Below, in pieces: positions 28,413 to 37,439 of a stretch of DNA of 64,000 nucleotides (position 1 is its first letter; each line of letters starts with the position of its first letter). Position numbers and translations under genes: made by a program. Origin of the DNA: Corynebacterium flavescens (lineage in GTDB: Bacteria > Actinomycetota > Actinomycetes > Mycobacteriales > Mycobacteriaceae); contig NZ_VXKK01000018.1 of the NCBI RefSeq assembly GCF_008693105.1, positions 1-64,000 on the forward strand. The letters run 5' to 3'. Below the pieces are notes generated by a model, which did not search any database, was not told the origin of the DNA, and worked only from the letters and a program-made list of their open reading frames with translations.

Positions 28413-31400
28413 ATGCTTGAGCTCGAAGATCCACACGTGGTTGATCCTCTATCGCGCACAACGAGGGACCCCGCGCCGCCTCTACCGAGTAGCCCGGTGG
28501 AGGCTGAGCCAGTTCCGGAGGCTCAACGCCCACAGCCGGTGGCGCTTATACGCTTGTTGATGCCACTTATCATGGTCGTGGCAATGGTCGGCATGGTTGC
28601 ATTACTAGTGCTTAGCTCTGGTGAAGACAGACAGATTAGCCCTATGGCCTTGATGTTTCCAGTGATGATGCTTGCCAGCATGTTTATGATGTTTAATCCT
28701 CAAAGCAGTGGCGAGGACCCGAATGAAACGCGCCGGACTTATCTTCGCCACTTGAAAGCACTGCGGGAGAAAGCCCTGGACAATGCCGCAGCACAGCGTG
28801 CGCACGAGGAACACCGGCACCCTGCTACTAGTACGCTGCCGGCTCTCATTGGCACCCGCCGCATGTGGGAACGTGCCCCTGATGACGCGGACTCTCTCGA
28901 GGTACGCGTCGGCAGCGGTGAGACCGCTTTGGTCACCCCGATAAAGATCCCGGATTCGGGCGCGGCAGAAGACCTCGACCCAGTATGCGCAGTCAGCGTC
29001 AGGCAGACGGTGCGTGCCGTGAGCACGGTTACGCAGGTACCTGTGGTGCTTCAGCTGAGAGCGTTCCGTTTCATTTCGCTCACCGGCGCCCGCTCGCGCG
29101 ACTTAGCCCGCGCCATGGTTTTGCAGCTGGTTACCTTTCACGGCCCAGAAACCCTCGGGATAGAGGCCATCGGGCCGGGATGGGAATGGCTCAAGTGGCT
29201 ACCGCACACACGTGAGCCGGGCAGAGCACGCTTTCGGCTCATCCTAGTTGAGGACGCTGCCAGTGCGCACAGCTCAGGAATCCTCGATGATCCTGATCTA
29301 ACAACCATCATCGGAGTGGATCCGCCAGTCGCCTCTGAGTTCTCTTTCCGCGCCGAAGACGAGGGGATCTGCCTCATTGCCGATGAGTCCCTATCTGTAT
29401 CCACTGCGGCAGGAGTCGAAGATCTCGGATGCGCGGAGGAGGCCTCGATGGGCCTGGCTCTGCTGGTGGCACGGGCAATGGCGCGGTTCCGGCGGCCCCT
29501 TTCGGCGACCCGTGAGCGCGGACGCCACGGAAATGACTTGCTGGGGCTACTTGGCTATGAGGCTAGTGAGGACATCCATCGAGGAGACATGTGGAGGGGC
29601 GTGCAAGGGCAATCTCGTCTCCGGGTGCCAATCGGCCTCGATGACGTTGGGCAGCCGGTCTACCTCGATCTTAAAGAATCAGCGCAGGGTGGGATGGGTC
29701 CCCATGGGCTGTGCGTCGGCGCGACGGGCAGTGGAAAAAGCGAACTGTTGCGCAGTCTTGTCGCGGCTCTAGCGGCTTCCCACAGCCCCGAAGAGCTGAA
29801 CTTTGTACTCGTCGATTTCAAGGGCGGTGCCACCTTCTTGGGATGCGATGTCCTCCCGCACACTGCGGCCGTTATTACCAACCTAGAGAGCGAGGCGACG
29901 CTGGTAGAGCGCATGCAAGACGCCATTTCGGGGGAGATGAATAGGCGGCAGGAGTTTCTTCGTGCAGCAGGGAACTTTGCCAACGTCGGCGACTACAACG
30001 CCGCGCGAGGGGGAGCTGAGCCTATGCCAGCTCTCGTGATTGTTATCGACGAGTTCTCCGAGCTTTTGGGCCAGCACCCAGACTTCGCCGATCTCTTTGG
30101 AGCTGTGGGGCGCCTGGGGCGTTCGCTGCATATTCATCTCCTTCTCGCCTCCCAGAGGCTGGAAGAAGGAAGGCTACGCGGCTTGGAGTCACACCTCTCC
30201 TACCGCATTGGGCTGAGGACTTTCTCCGCCGCAGAGTCCCGGCAAGTACTGGGAGTTCCGGATGCCTATCATCTCCCTGCTCAACCAGGCATTGGGTATC
30301 TCAAATCTGACGCGGAAGAACTGACGCGGGTGCAAGCCTGTTATGTCTCAGGCCCCGTCACACGCCGAGCGCTCCCACAAGCTCCTTTAGCGCAACCCAA
30401 GGGGCTCAGGGTGGAGTTCTTCCATGCCTGGACGCAGTCGAATGCTGGCGAGTCACCACGAGTTGAGATCGACCACTCGACTACGGTCCTCGCGGCAGTC
30501 GTGTCGGCTGCACGAAATGAAGCAGCCACTAAGAACTTGAATGCACACCGAATTTGGTTACCGCCCTTGCCGCATGTGGTTGAATTGTCCACTGCCGTTT
30601 CTCCGCTGCTTGCAACCGGATCGGTTCCAGCACTCAACGCAGTGGTCGGCATCATTGATCGTCCCTACTATCAGCGCCAAGATCCTCTACTGATTGATCT
30701 TTCCGGCGAAGGTGGTCACCTTGCCGTGTGTGGCGGGCCGCAATCGGGCAAGTCGACATTCCTCAATACCGTCGTCTCCGCGCTTTGTGCGCGGCATAGT
30801 CCTGAAGAGGTTCGCCTCTACGTTATCGACTGCGCGAACCGGCTCTCCACTCTTTCGCGCTTGCCGCAGGTCGCGGCGGTGGCCGGAAAAGGCGAGGCGG
30901 AGAAGACGCGGCGCATTGTAGACGAGGTTTCTGGTCTTATTCGGCGCCCTGAGGAACGGGAAACTTTCCTGGTGATAGACGGATGGCATCACTTCGGCAC
31001 CGCCGGCGCGGACTTTGAGGATCTCGGCGAGGTGATTACCTCCATGGCTGCCGACGGTCCCTCCGCACGGGTTCACCTGGTCATCAGCACCGCACGTTGG
31101 ACTGCGATGCGCCCCGCCATTCGAGATCTCATAGCCAACCGGGTGGAACTGCGACTTGCTGAAGCCATGGATTCTTTGATTGACCGCAAAGCTCAGCAGA
31201 AAATCCCCAAGATTCCAGGCCGTGGCATCACCAGTGCGGGTGAGCATATGCTCATAGCAAAAACCAGTAATCAGGACATTGCGCATGTTGCGCACCTGCA
31301 CGCTAATGTCCCCGCAGTTCCTGCATTAAAGATGCTTCCTACACATTTGAGTGAGGCACCCGCGAGCGCGCTGGGCAGCATTGCATGGGGAATAGGCGGG

Positions 31401-32060
31401 CCCGATCTGGAAGCGATGGTCTGGGATCCCCAGTCCTGCGCGCACCTAGTCTGTGTTGGCTCTAGTGGCTCCGGCAAATCCACCTTCCTAGCCACGATTA
31501 TGCAGGGACTAAGCGGCCTTGATCGTGCGGTGGCTCGCCTTGTTGTCATTGACGAGCGGCGCGCACATCTCGGTGATCTCGACCCAGAGATGGTCGCGGC
31601 ATACGCTGCGACCTCGGAGTCTGCTCGTGAGGCAATAGCGGAGACAGTCCATACGCTAAAGACGCGCTTGCCCGGCCCAGATGTCACGCCCCAGCAGCTT
31701 ATTGACCGCAGTTGGTGGGAGGGCCCGGATATCTATGTGGTGATCGATGACTTGGACTTAGTCAGTGAAGCCACGCTGAGCCCGCTCATCGAAGTACTAG
31801 CGCACGCGCGCGATGTCGGGCTGCACCTGGTGATTGCACGCAAGTCCGGAGGAATCGGACGTGCACTTTTCGGGGGCTTTCTCACCGCAGTACGTGATTT
31901 ACAGCCAGCAGTCCTGCTGTTTAGCGCAGACCGCGACGAGGGCAGCATCTTCGGCATGAAGCCTTCGACCCAGATCCCCGGGCGCGGGACCTGGTCCGTT
32001 CGCGGCGAAGTTCTCGGGCTTGTCCACGTCGCAGCTCCTCTTATGAAAGGAACAGCCTAA
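28413..32060 (+). CDS. eccC: Type VII secretion ATPase EccC
   Basis: The motor of the ESX system is about 1215 residues. Two membrane segments lie near residues 40-95, then three FtsK/SpoIIIE-type ATPase domains with P-loops GATGSGKS (about 436), GPQSGKS (about 773) and GSSGSGKS (about 1015). Walker B stretches are VLVDFKGG, YVIDCAN and VVIDER. It is the fused single-chain (EccCa-EccCb) form, as in ESX-4. ATG 28413 is preferred because AAGGAG lies 6 bases before it; in-frame starts at 28254 (TTG) and 28317 (ATG) lack a ribosome site. The next gene follows after 16 bases. Confidence 0.93.
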   Translation: MLELEDPHVVDPLSRTTRDPAPPLPSSPVEAEPVPEAQRPQPVALIRLLMPLIMVVAMVGMVALLVLSSGEDRQISPMALMFPVMMLASMFMMFNPQSSGEDPNETRRTYLRHLKALREKALDNAAAQRAHEEHRHPATSTLPALIGTRRMWERAPDDADSLEVRVGSGETALVTPIKIPDSGAAEDLDPVCAVSVRQTVRAVSTVTQVPVVLQLRAFRFISLTGARSRDLARAMVLQLVTFHGPETLGIEAIGPGWEWLKWLPHTREPGRARFRLILVEDAASAHSSGILDDPDLTTIIGVDPPVASEFSFRAEDEGICLIADESLSVSTAAGVEDLGCAEEASMGLALLVARAMARFRRPLSATRERGRHGNDLLGLLGYEASEDIHRGDMWRGVQGQSRLRVPIGLDDVGQPVYLDLKESAQGGMGPHGLCVGATGSGKSELLRSLVAALAASHSPEELNFVLVDFKGGATFLGCDVLPHTAAVITNLESEATLVERMQDAISGEMNRRQEFLRAAGNFANVGDYNAARGGAEPMPALVIVIDEFSELLGQHPDFADLFGAVGRLGRSLHIHLLLASQRLEEGRLRGLESHLSYRIGLRTFSAAESRQVLGVPDAYHLPAQPGIGYLKSDAEELTRVQACYVSGPVTRRALPQAPLAQPKGLRVEFFHAWTQSNAGESPRVEIDHSTTVLAAVVSAARNEAATKNLNAHRIWLPPLPHVVELSTAVSPLLATGSVPALNAVVGIIDRPYYQRQDPLLIDLSGEGGHLAVCGGPQSGKSTFLNTVVSALCARHSPEEVRLYVIDCANRLSTLSRLPQVAAVAGKGEAEKTRRIVDEVSGLIRRPEERETFLVIDGWHHFGTAGADFEDLGEVITSMAADGPSARVHLVISTARWTAMRPAIRDLIANRVELRLAEAMDSLIDRKAQQKIPKIPGRGITSAGEHMLIAKTSNQDIAHVAHLHANVPAVPALKMLPTHLSEAPASALGSIAWGIGGPDLEAMVWDPQSCAHLVCVGSSGSGKSTFLATIMQGLSGLDRAVARLVVIDERRAHLGDLDPEMVAAYAATSESAREAIAETVHTLKTRLPGPDVTPQQLIDRSWWEGPDIYVVIDDLDLVSEATLSPLIEVLAHARDVGLHLVIARKSGGIGRALFGGFLTAVRDLQPAVLLFSADRDEGSIFGMKPSTQIPGRGTWSVRGEVLGLVHVAAPLMKGTA

Positions 32061-32076
32061 TGAAAGGAACTACCTC

Positions 32077-33195
32077 ATGAACGATGACTCCACTCAGCAC
32101 TCCTCGTCTACGCCAACTCTCACAGCCGAGCATCCCAAGTCCGAGCACCTGAGCGTGACGGTGCTTGATTCCGCGACGATCTTTGAAGGCGGAGAAGTTG
32201 TCTACCGCTACGATCTGCCGGGCAGCGGGGTGGTTGAGGGGTGGGCGTTGAGTGAGACGATGGAGCAGATTGCGAAGTCTTGTGGGGCCGCATGGCCTGA
32301 TGCCACGGTTGCTATTGGAGCTGATTCCTCCGGAACCTCTGTTTCTCATGAAGCGGTGGAGATCCTTTCCCGACAGTGCGCCGCAGCCGGGGCTCGAGTA
32401 AGCATCGAATCCGCGTTTCCGCAGCAGGACTCGACAGCCGAGCTACAGCCCCAGGAAGATCCCCGGCTGGTCGAGGCGGAAGGTCAGTCGAGGCAAGCTG
32501 AGAGTATTGAGCGAACGGGCCGTTCTAGCGCTAAGGGCATAGAGGCGCTGACGCGGCTATTGCGCCAGGTCGATGTATTCCACGTGGCCATAGCCGCAGT
32601 AGTGCTCGGCGTTGTCGGGGTGTCGTGGTGGGTGATGGGGCTCAGATCCTCTGGGGAGGGCGCTGCAAAGGCCCCTGATGAGGGGGCGTTGATGGCAGGA
32701 GAGTCGGCAGTAGCAAGCCAAGTAGCGGAAGCTTTACCCTCTGATTCCTCGCTCGTGCCCGATGCTCCCATCGTGGAGGAGGCAGCTGCCGCGCCAGACC
32801 TTGAGTCTTTGCGCATCGAGGCGGAGGGGCTTTCGGTTGCTTTGCCAAGTGGTTTTCATATCAGCGTGGACCAGGGCCTTATCACTGCGGTAGGTGAGGA
32901 TCCAGATCTGCGGGTCCTACTCGCGGCGGATCCTCTCTTTCAGGTGCCTCCCGAGGTGCTCTTTCAAGAGCTACGGGCGGAAATCGAGCGCGAGGATACC
33001 CTTGGAGATCCGCACGAAGATGGCGGCAGGCTGTCTTATAAAGAGTCTCCCGGCGATGATTCTCACGTTGCTTGGACCACGTGGACGGATCTTGGTCATC
33101 AGCTCTCGGTGGGATGCCACACCAAGGCAGAGCCCACGGTCGTGCAAAGGGCGACGTGCCGGATGGCCGCGGATTCCCTTCGCAAACTGGAGTAG
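32077..33195 (+). CDS. Type VII secretion-associated protein, Rv3446c family
   Basis: The 372-residue protein has an N-terminal domain (residues 20-110) resembling a degenerate actin-like or periplasmic fold, a charged linker, a single membrane helix near 167-190 (FHVAIAAVVLGVVGVSWWVMGL), an acidic Ala/Glu stretch, and a C-terminal domain of about 120 residues (LSVALPSGFHISVDQG...TCRMAADSLRKL) shared by the Rv3446c family. That family occurs between eccC and the esx genes of ESX-4 loci, as here. Its molecular role is not established. GAAAGGAAC lies before the ATG. Confidence 0.85.
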   Translation: MNDDSTQHSSSTPTLTAEHPKSEHLSVTVLDSATIFEGGEVVYRYDLPGSGVVEGWALSETMEQIAKSCGAAWPDATVAIGADSSGTSVSHEAVEILSRQCAAAGARVSIESAFPQQDSTAELQPQEDPRLVEAEGQSRQAESIERTGRSSAKGIEALTRLLRQVDVFHVAIAAVVLGVVGVSWWVMGLRSSGEGAAKAPDEGALMAGESAVASQVAEALPSDSSLVPDAPIVEEAAAAPDLESLRIEAEGLSVALPSGFHISVDQGLITAVGEDPDLRVLLAADPLFQVPPEVLFQELRAEIEREDTLGDPHEDGGRLSYKESPGDDSHVAWTTWTDLGHQLSVGCHTKAEPTVVQRATCRMAADSLRKLE

Positions 33196-33295
33196 CAACT
33201 CATAATAGAATGTCAGTACCTGCAGAAGAAACGGCGAAAAACAGTTTGCGTGGACACGGGAACCGCTGAAGGGGGTGCGCAGTCCAATAGCAGTG

Positions 33296-33315
33296 AAAAA
33301 GCCGCGGGGCTTTTT
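33296..33315 (+). terminator. Hairpin with T-run upstream of the esx pair
   Basis: AAAAAGCC and GGCTTTTT form a perfect 8-bp stem with a GCGG loop, 42 bases before the first WXG100 gene. It looks like a terminator or attenuator separating eccC expression from the esx pair. The pair would then depend on read-through or on a promoter in the 160-bp gap. Confidence 0.75.
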
Positions 33316-33356
33316 CGGGGAATTACAACACAAGCCCAGGGAGGGTCCAGAAAGTT

Positions 33357-33674
33357 ATGTCTCAGCTATTTAAAACCGAAGCCGATGTGATGGTGGCAAC
33401 CGCCGGTCGCGTCGATTCCACCAATGATGAGGTACAGGGTGAACTCACTCGCCTGCAAGGCGTCGTTGACTCCGTCCGTGCGAGCTGGGCGGGCCAAGCG
33501 CAGGTCTCTTTTGATGGTTTGATGCAGCGCTACAACACCTCGGCGCAGCAACTGCGCGAGGCTTTGACCGCTATCTCTGAAAACATCCGGAGCAATGCCC
33601 ATAACTTCGACACCATCGAGGCAGATAATGCCCAGGCATTCAGCCGAGTAGGTGGGCAGGGCCTCGCCCTGTAG
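33357..33674 (+). CDS. esxU: WXG100 protein, EsxU position
   Basis: This 105-residue helical hairpin protein has the turn motif Trp44-Ala-Gly46 (ASWAGQAQVSF), no signal peptide and low Cys content, the standard form of ESX substrates. Position (second-last before rplM) and length match mycobacterial EsxU. It is expected to form a heterodimer with the next WXG protein and be exported through EccC. The symbol is by synteny. Confidence 0.88.
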   Translation: MSQLFKTEADVMVATAGRVDSTNDEVQGELTRLQGVVDSVRASWAGQAQVSFDGLMQRYNTSAQQLREALTAISENIRSNAHNFDTIEADNAQAFSRVGGQGLAL

Positions 33675-33804
33675 TCGTGCCGCACACAGCACCCCTACTA
33701 CGTTCACAGTAAAGAACACCGCAAACGCACAGCATCGAAGCATCACAGCACCGCCTGTACTGCCATAAGGGCCGTATCAGCACTTAAGAAAACAGGAGCA
33801 CACA

Positions 33805-34092
33805 ATGTCAGCAATCAAGTATGAGTTCGGAGCAATCTCTTCCGCTGCTGGAGACATCAACTCTACGTCGGGGCGCATCAATGGGCTGCTCGGGGATCTC
33901 AAGTCCTCGCTGCAGCCCATGGTGTCTACGTGGGAAGGTGACTCTGCGGCTGCCTACGCACAGGCGCAGGCCAAGTGGGATAAGGCTGCGGCGGAGCTCA
34001 ATACCGTCCTTGCCACTATCTCGAGCACAGTCAGCCAAGGAAATGATGCCATGAGTGACGTCAACCGCCGCGCGGCTGCCAGCTGGGGATAA
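33805..34092 (+). CDS. esxT: WXG100 protein, EsxT position
   Basis: This 95-residue protein has Trp43-Glu-Gly45 (STWEGDSAAAYAQAQ) between two helices and ends in AASWG. It is the likely partner of the preceding WXG protein. A 130-bp gap with AAACAGGAG before the ATG separates the two. The terminator at 34133 ends the unit, so the type VII locus is closed off from rplM. The symbol is by synteny with ESX-4. Confidence 0.88.
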   Translation: MSAIKYEFGAISSAAGDINSTSGRINGLLGDLKSSLQPMVSTWEGDSAAAYAQAQAKWDKAAAELNTVLATISSTVSQGNDAMSDVNRRAAASWG

Positions 34093-34132
34093 GGACAACT
34101 GGGGAATCTGCAACTAAGAAATAGGGAAGCGG

Positions 34133-34180
34133 GCACCCCGTATCACCGGTCAGCGGTGGTGCGGGGTGCTTTGTCGTTTT
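34133..34180 (+). terminator. Terminator after the esx pair
   Basis: GCACCCCGTATCACC pairs with GGTGGTGCGGGGTGC, with wobble pairs in the middle, and is followed by TTTGTCGTTTT. It ends the ESX-4 transcription unit. Confidence 0.85.
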
Positions 34181-34352
34181 GGGATCTGCTGGATCTTTTA
34201 CTAAAGTGAGAGCTCTATGTGTTTGCTCGATCCCGCACTCTTTTTGAATGCGGTCGAAGCGCTTGCTGCAGGTCTCCACCGGCCGCTGTAGTAAGACGGA
34301 TGAGCATATAGCGTTGGCTGGCAGTCCCCAGACAGACTTTCAAGGAGTCATT

Positions 34353-34796
34353 TTGTCTACTTTCCACCCCAAGAGCGGTGACATCACCCGTAAGTGGTAC
34401 GTCATCGACGCAACTGACGTGGTTCTGGGCAAGCTTGCTTCCACCGTGGCAGACATGCTGCGCGGCAAGCACAAGCCCCAGTACGCACCGAACGTTGACG
34501 GCGGCGACCACATCGTCATCATCAACGCCGAGAAGATTCACGTCTCCTCCAACAAGCGCGAACGCGAGATGCGCTACCGCCACTCCGGTTACCCGGGCGG
34601 CCTGAAGAGCATGACCCTGGGTCAGTCTTTGGATGCTAATCCGGCCCGCGTTATTGAAGAGGCAGTCACCGGCATGATGCCGCACAACAAGCTGTCCGCA
34701 TCCTCCATCAAGAAGCTGCATGTCTTCATTGGTGAAGAGCACCCTTACGCCGGTCAGAAGCCGGAAACCTTCGAGCTGAAGCAGGTGGCACAGTAA
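34353..34796 (+). CDS. rplM: Ribosomal protein uL13
   Basis: This 147-residue early-assembly 50S protein has [29 protein letters not shown] and [12 protein letters not shown]. The start is TTG at 34353, with AAGGAG 5 bases before it; the longer frame to 34248 has no family support. TAATG couples it to rpsI. Confidence 0.96.
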   Translation: MSTFHPKSGDITRKWYVIDATDVVLGKLASTVADMLRGKHKPQYAPNVDGGDHIVIINAEKIHVSSNKREREMRYRHSGYPGGLKSMTLGQSLDANPARVIEEAVTGMMPHNKLSASSIKKLHVFIGEEHPYAGQKPETFELKQVAQ

Positions 34797-35329
34797 TGGC
34801 TGAGCAAAACATTGATAACAACGTAGCTGACGCTGCCGATATCGCCGCCGCAGCTGTTGCTGCCGAGGAGTTCACCAACACCATTGGTGATTCCGTCATC
34901 GAGGTCATCGAGGACGAAGAGGTTGTTACCCCGGCTATCCACGAGGGCCCCATCCAGACGGTTGGTCGTCGTAAGCGCGCCATCGCGCGTGTGCGCCTCG
35001 TTGCTGGCTCCGGTGAGATCACCGTTAACGGTCGCAGCCTGGAGACCTACTTCCCCAACAAGCTGCACCAGCAGGATATCCTGCTGCCGCTGACCTTGCT
35101 TGAGCGCGAGAACCAGTTCGACATGAAGGTCACCGTCACCGGCGGCGGCCCCACCGGACAGGCCGGCGCACTGCGCCTGGCTATCGCCCGTGCACTTAAC
35201 GTCTACAACCCGGCTGATCGCCCGGCCCTGAAGAAGGCCGGCCTGCTCACCCGTGACGCCCGTGCCGTCGAGCGTAAGAAGGCTGGTCTGCACAAGGCAC
35301 GTCGTGCCCCGCAGTACTCCAAGCGTTAA
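34796..35329 (+). CDS. rpsI: Ribosomal protein uS9
   Basis: This 177-residue 30S head protein ends with the Lys/Arg tail that reaches the P-site tRNA (RRAPQYSKR). The first 50 residues are an acidic, Ala/Asp/Glu-rich extension typical of corynebacteria; the standard S9 domain starts at about [12 protein letters not shown]. Its start overlaps the rplM stop by one base. Confidence 0.96.
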   Translation: MAEQNIDNNVADAADIAAAAVAAEEFTNTIGDSVIEVIEDEEVVTPAIHEGPIQTVGRRKRAIARVRLVAGSGEITVNGRSLETYFPNKLHQQDILLPLTLLERENQFDMKVTVTGGGPTGQAGALRLAIARALNVYNPADRPALKKAGLLTRDARAVERKKAGLHKARRAPQYSKR

Positions 35330-35350
35330 TCTTCCTTCGCTTATACGCGC

Positions 35351-35406
35351 AACCCCGCCTCTGCGTAGCTTTCCTTTCCGGAGAGTTTCGCAGAGGCGGG
35401 GTTTTG
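35351..35406 (+). terminator. Terminator after rpsI
   Basis: AACCCCGCCTCTGCG and CGCAGAGGCGGGGTT form a perfect 15-bp stem around a 23-base loop, with TTTT after it. Confidence 0.9.
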
Positions 35407-35507
35407 TGTTCACTGCGCGCAGTGGCCAAAAACTTCAAGATATTGGCCACTATTTACCGTGAACACTCCGTCTGAGTTTCTACTACGCGTTGTCGTGGTG
35501 GAAGGCG

Positions 35508-36581
35508 CTAGTTCTTGAACAGGGCTTCCACGTCATCGAGGACTTTCATGGCGGAGTAGTAGTCAATGCGGAATGCATAAGGTTGGAGATCGTGGACCGA
35601 GTCAGTGCTGATGGCGGGGTTGTCCTTGAGCTGTTCTTGTGTCTTGAGGAACTCTGTGGGCGAGTCCTTGCCATCGGCGTTGAGCGCGAAGATGGTCTTG
35701 CCGGTTAGCGCGGGGCCGAAGTTTTCCGCAGCGACGGAGACCACGTCGGAGCGTCCATCGAATTGCGGGTTTCCGCCGCCGTATTGTGCATCGGGGACTG
35801 CGATTTCCCAGCCCAAGTCGTGGAAGAGGCTTCCCTGGGCGGATTCCTTGGTCCAGACGTTGAGGGTGTTTCCACCTTGGCCCAAAGACACAATGTTCAC
35901 CGGTTGCGCGGGAGCGGTGATGGACTTGGTGACCGCAGAAATTCGATCGTGGTAGGATGCGATGGCTTCATCGGCTTGCTTTTCATGCCCAATTGCGGTG
36001 CCAAGTTCTTCGAGCACCTCGCTCCACTGCTTATTGGAGTAGTCGACGACTATCACGGGAACCACGTCTGCTAGCTGGTCGTAGACGCTGGTAGCAGAAT
36101 CCTGGCCAGAAGAAGACATGACCACTAGATCGGGGTTTTGGGCGAGGATGGCCTCGACGTCAGGTTGGCCTTCATATGAGACCTCAAGGCCTGCATCTTC
36201 GGCTTCCGGGGCCCATTGCTTGAAAAATCCTTTGTCATCAGCGATGGCGTTGCCCTTGGACTGAACTCCAGTGGAAGTGACAGGGGCATCAAGTGCGAGC
36301 AGGTTTCCCGTTAGGGTCACTGAGGTGGAGGCGATGTTGGTGGGCGCCTTTTCCAAGGTCACCTCGCTTTCCTCACCCGCACCATTGAGCGTGGTGACGG
36401 TGCGCGGCCACTGGCCTTCCTGGGAAGTGGCCTGTGCATCCGAAGCCTCGCTCGAGGCAGTGGAGTCAGTCCCGGCGGAATTCGTGGACTCACTCGAGCC
36501 GCATGCGGTGGCGCTCCAGGCCGCAGTCACTACCGCAGCAGTCAGCGCGAAGGTGCGGAACTTAAGGGGAATAGTCATCAA
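35508..36581 (-). CDS. Iron-siderophore binding lipoprotein of an ABC importer
   Basis: This 357-residue protein has a signal peptide with lipobox SATAC (Cys about residue 27), a Ser/Thr/Ala-rich linker and a class III periplasmic-binding fold (two lobes, EAILAQNPDLVVMSSSG and the C-terminal YYSAMKVLDDVEALF). It resembles FepB/CeuE-type receptors. It would bind ferric siderophore outside the membrane and pass it to the permeases upstream. It is transcribed separately from fepC by the visible DtxR-like box, in a 63-bp gap. The exact siderophore cannot be told. Confidence 0.88.
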   Translation of the reverse strand: MMTIPLKFRTFALTAAVVTAAWSATACGSSESTNSAGTDSTASSEASDAQATSQEGQWPRTVTTLNGAGEESEVTLEKAPTNIASTSVTLTGNLLALDAPVTSTGVQSKGNAIADDKGFFKQWAPEAEDAGLEVSYEGQPDVEAILAQNPDLVVMSSSGQDSATSVYDQLADVVPVIVVDYSNKQWSEVLEELGTAIGHEKQADEAIASYHDRISAVTKSITAPAQPVNIVSLGQGGNTLNVWTKESAQGSLFHDLGWEIAVPDAQYGGGNPQFDGRSDVVSVAAENFGPALTGKTIFALNADGKDSPTEFLKTQEQLKDNPAISTDSVHDLQPYAFRIDYYSAMKVLDDVEALFKN

Positions 36582-36615
36582 GACTCCTTAAAACATAGTG
36601 TGGGTAAGGCGTAGA

Positions 36616-36643
36616 TAACCTAGCTTAGGTAACACTAATGATT
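36616..36643 (-). promoter_or_regulatory. DtxR-like iron box before the siderophore-binding lipoprotein gene
   Basis: TTAGGTAACACTAATGATT begins at 36625 and keeps the TTAGGT..A..CTAA pattern of corynebacterial DtxR sites. An overlapping near-palindrome TAACCTA-GCT-TAGGTAA starts at 36616. It lies about 40 bases upstream of the lipoprotein start. Repression by Fe(II)-DtxR is expected. Confidence 0.6.
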
Positions 36644-36644
36644 A

Positions 36645-37439
36645 CTACAAGGCTGGAACTACCATTGGTCCCCCAGTCACGGGGTCTGTGACCACGAGAG
36701 CTTCGAGGTCGAAGATCTCGCGCAACAGGTCGGCGGTGATGATCTCGGCGGGCGTGCCCTGCGCGTAGATTTCCCCCGTCGGAGACATGGCCACAAGGAA
36801 GTCAGAATGACGGATTGCCAGGTTAAGGTCGTGGAGAACCATGACGATGGTCTTGCCTTGGTCTGTGCGCAGTTGCGCCACCAAGCGGAGCACGTCGATG
36901 CTGTGGCTCAGGTCGAGATACGTGGTCGGCTCGTCGAGGAATACGGTGGGGGTATCTTGGGCAAGCGTCATGGCTATCCAGACGCGCTGTTTCTGCCCAC
37001 CGGATAGGGAACCCAGGGGGCGTTGTGCCAGCTTGGCGACGTCGCACAGCACAAGCGCGCGCTCCACCTGCTCCGCATCCTGTGCGGACCAGCGCCTCAT
37101 CCAGGATTGGTGGGGGTGGCGCCCCCGGGAGACGAGCTCTTCTACCGTGACTGCCTCCGGCGCAGTGGGTTGCTGGGGAAGCATCGCTAGCTGCCTGGCG
37201 CGAGTCGTGCGTTTGAGGGAGGAGAAGTCCTGGCCATCGAGCTCGACGCTACCGGAGTGTGGCAGAAGAGTAGCCAAAGCTTGGAGCAACGTGGACTTTC
37301 CGCAGCCATTCGGCCCGATCAACGTTGTGACGGCTCCAGCCGGGATGTCGAGGTCGAGGCCTTTTAGGGCCTCGTGGCCCTGGTAAGACACGCCCAAGTT
37401 CTGGGCGCGCATGCGGGGTTGGCTTAGGGGAGAGTTCAT
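36645..37439 (-). CDS. Siderophore ABC importer ATPase (FepC-like)
   Basis: This 264-residue ABC ATPase has Walker A GPNGCGKST at residues 42-50, the LSGGQKQRVWIAM signature near 140 and Walker B TVFLDEPTTYLD. FecE/FepC-type proteins power the import of ferric siderophores. Its start overlaps the end of the upstream permease gene by 4 bases. It is the last gene of the permease-permease-ATPase operon read from 39555. Confidence 0.92.
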   Translation of the reverse strand: MNSPLSQPRMRAQNLGVSYQGHEALKGLDLDIPAGAVTTLIGPNGCGKSTLLQALATLLPHSGSVELDGQDFSSLKRTTRARQLAMLPQQPTAPEAVTVEELVSRGRHPHQSWMRRWSAQDAEQVERALVLCDVAKLAQRPLGSLSGGQKQRVWIAMTLAQDTPTVFLDEPTTYLDLSHSIDVLRLVAQLRTDQGKTIVMVLHDLNLAIRHSDFLVAMSPTGEIYAQGTPAEIITADLLREIFDLEALVVTDPVTGGPMVVPAL

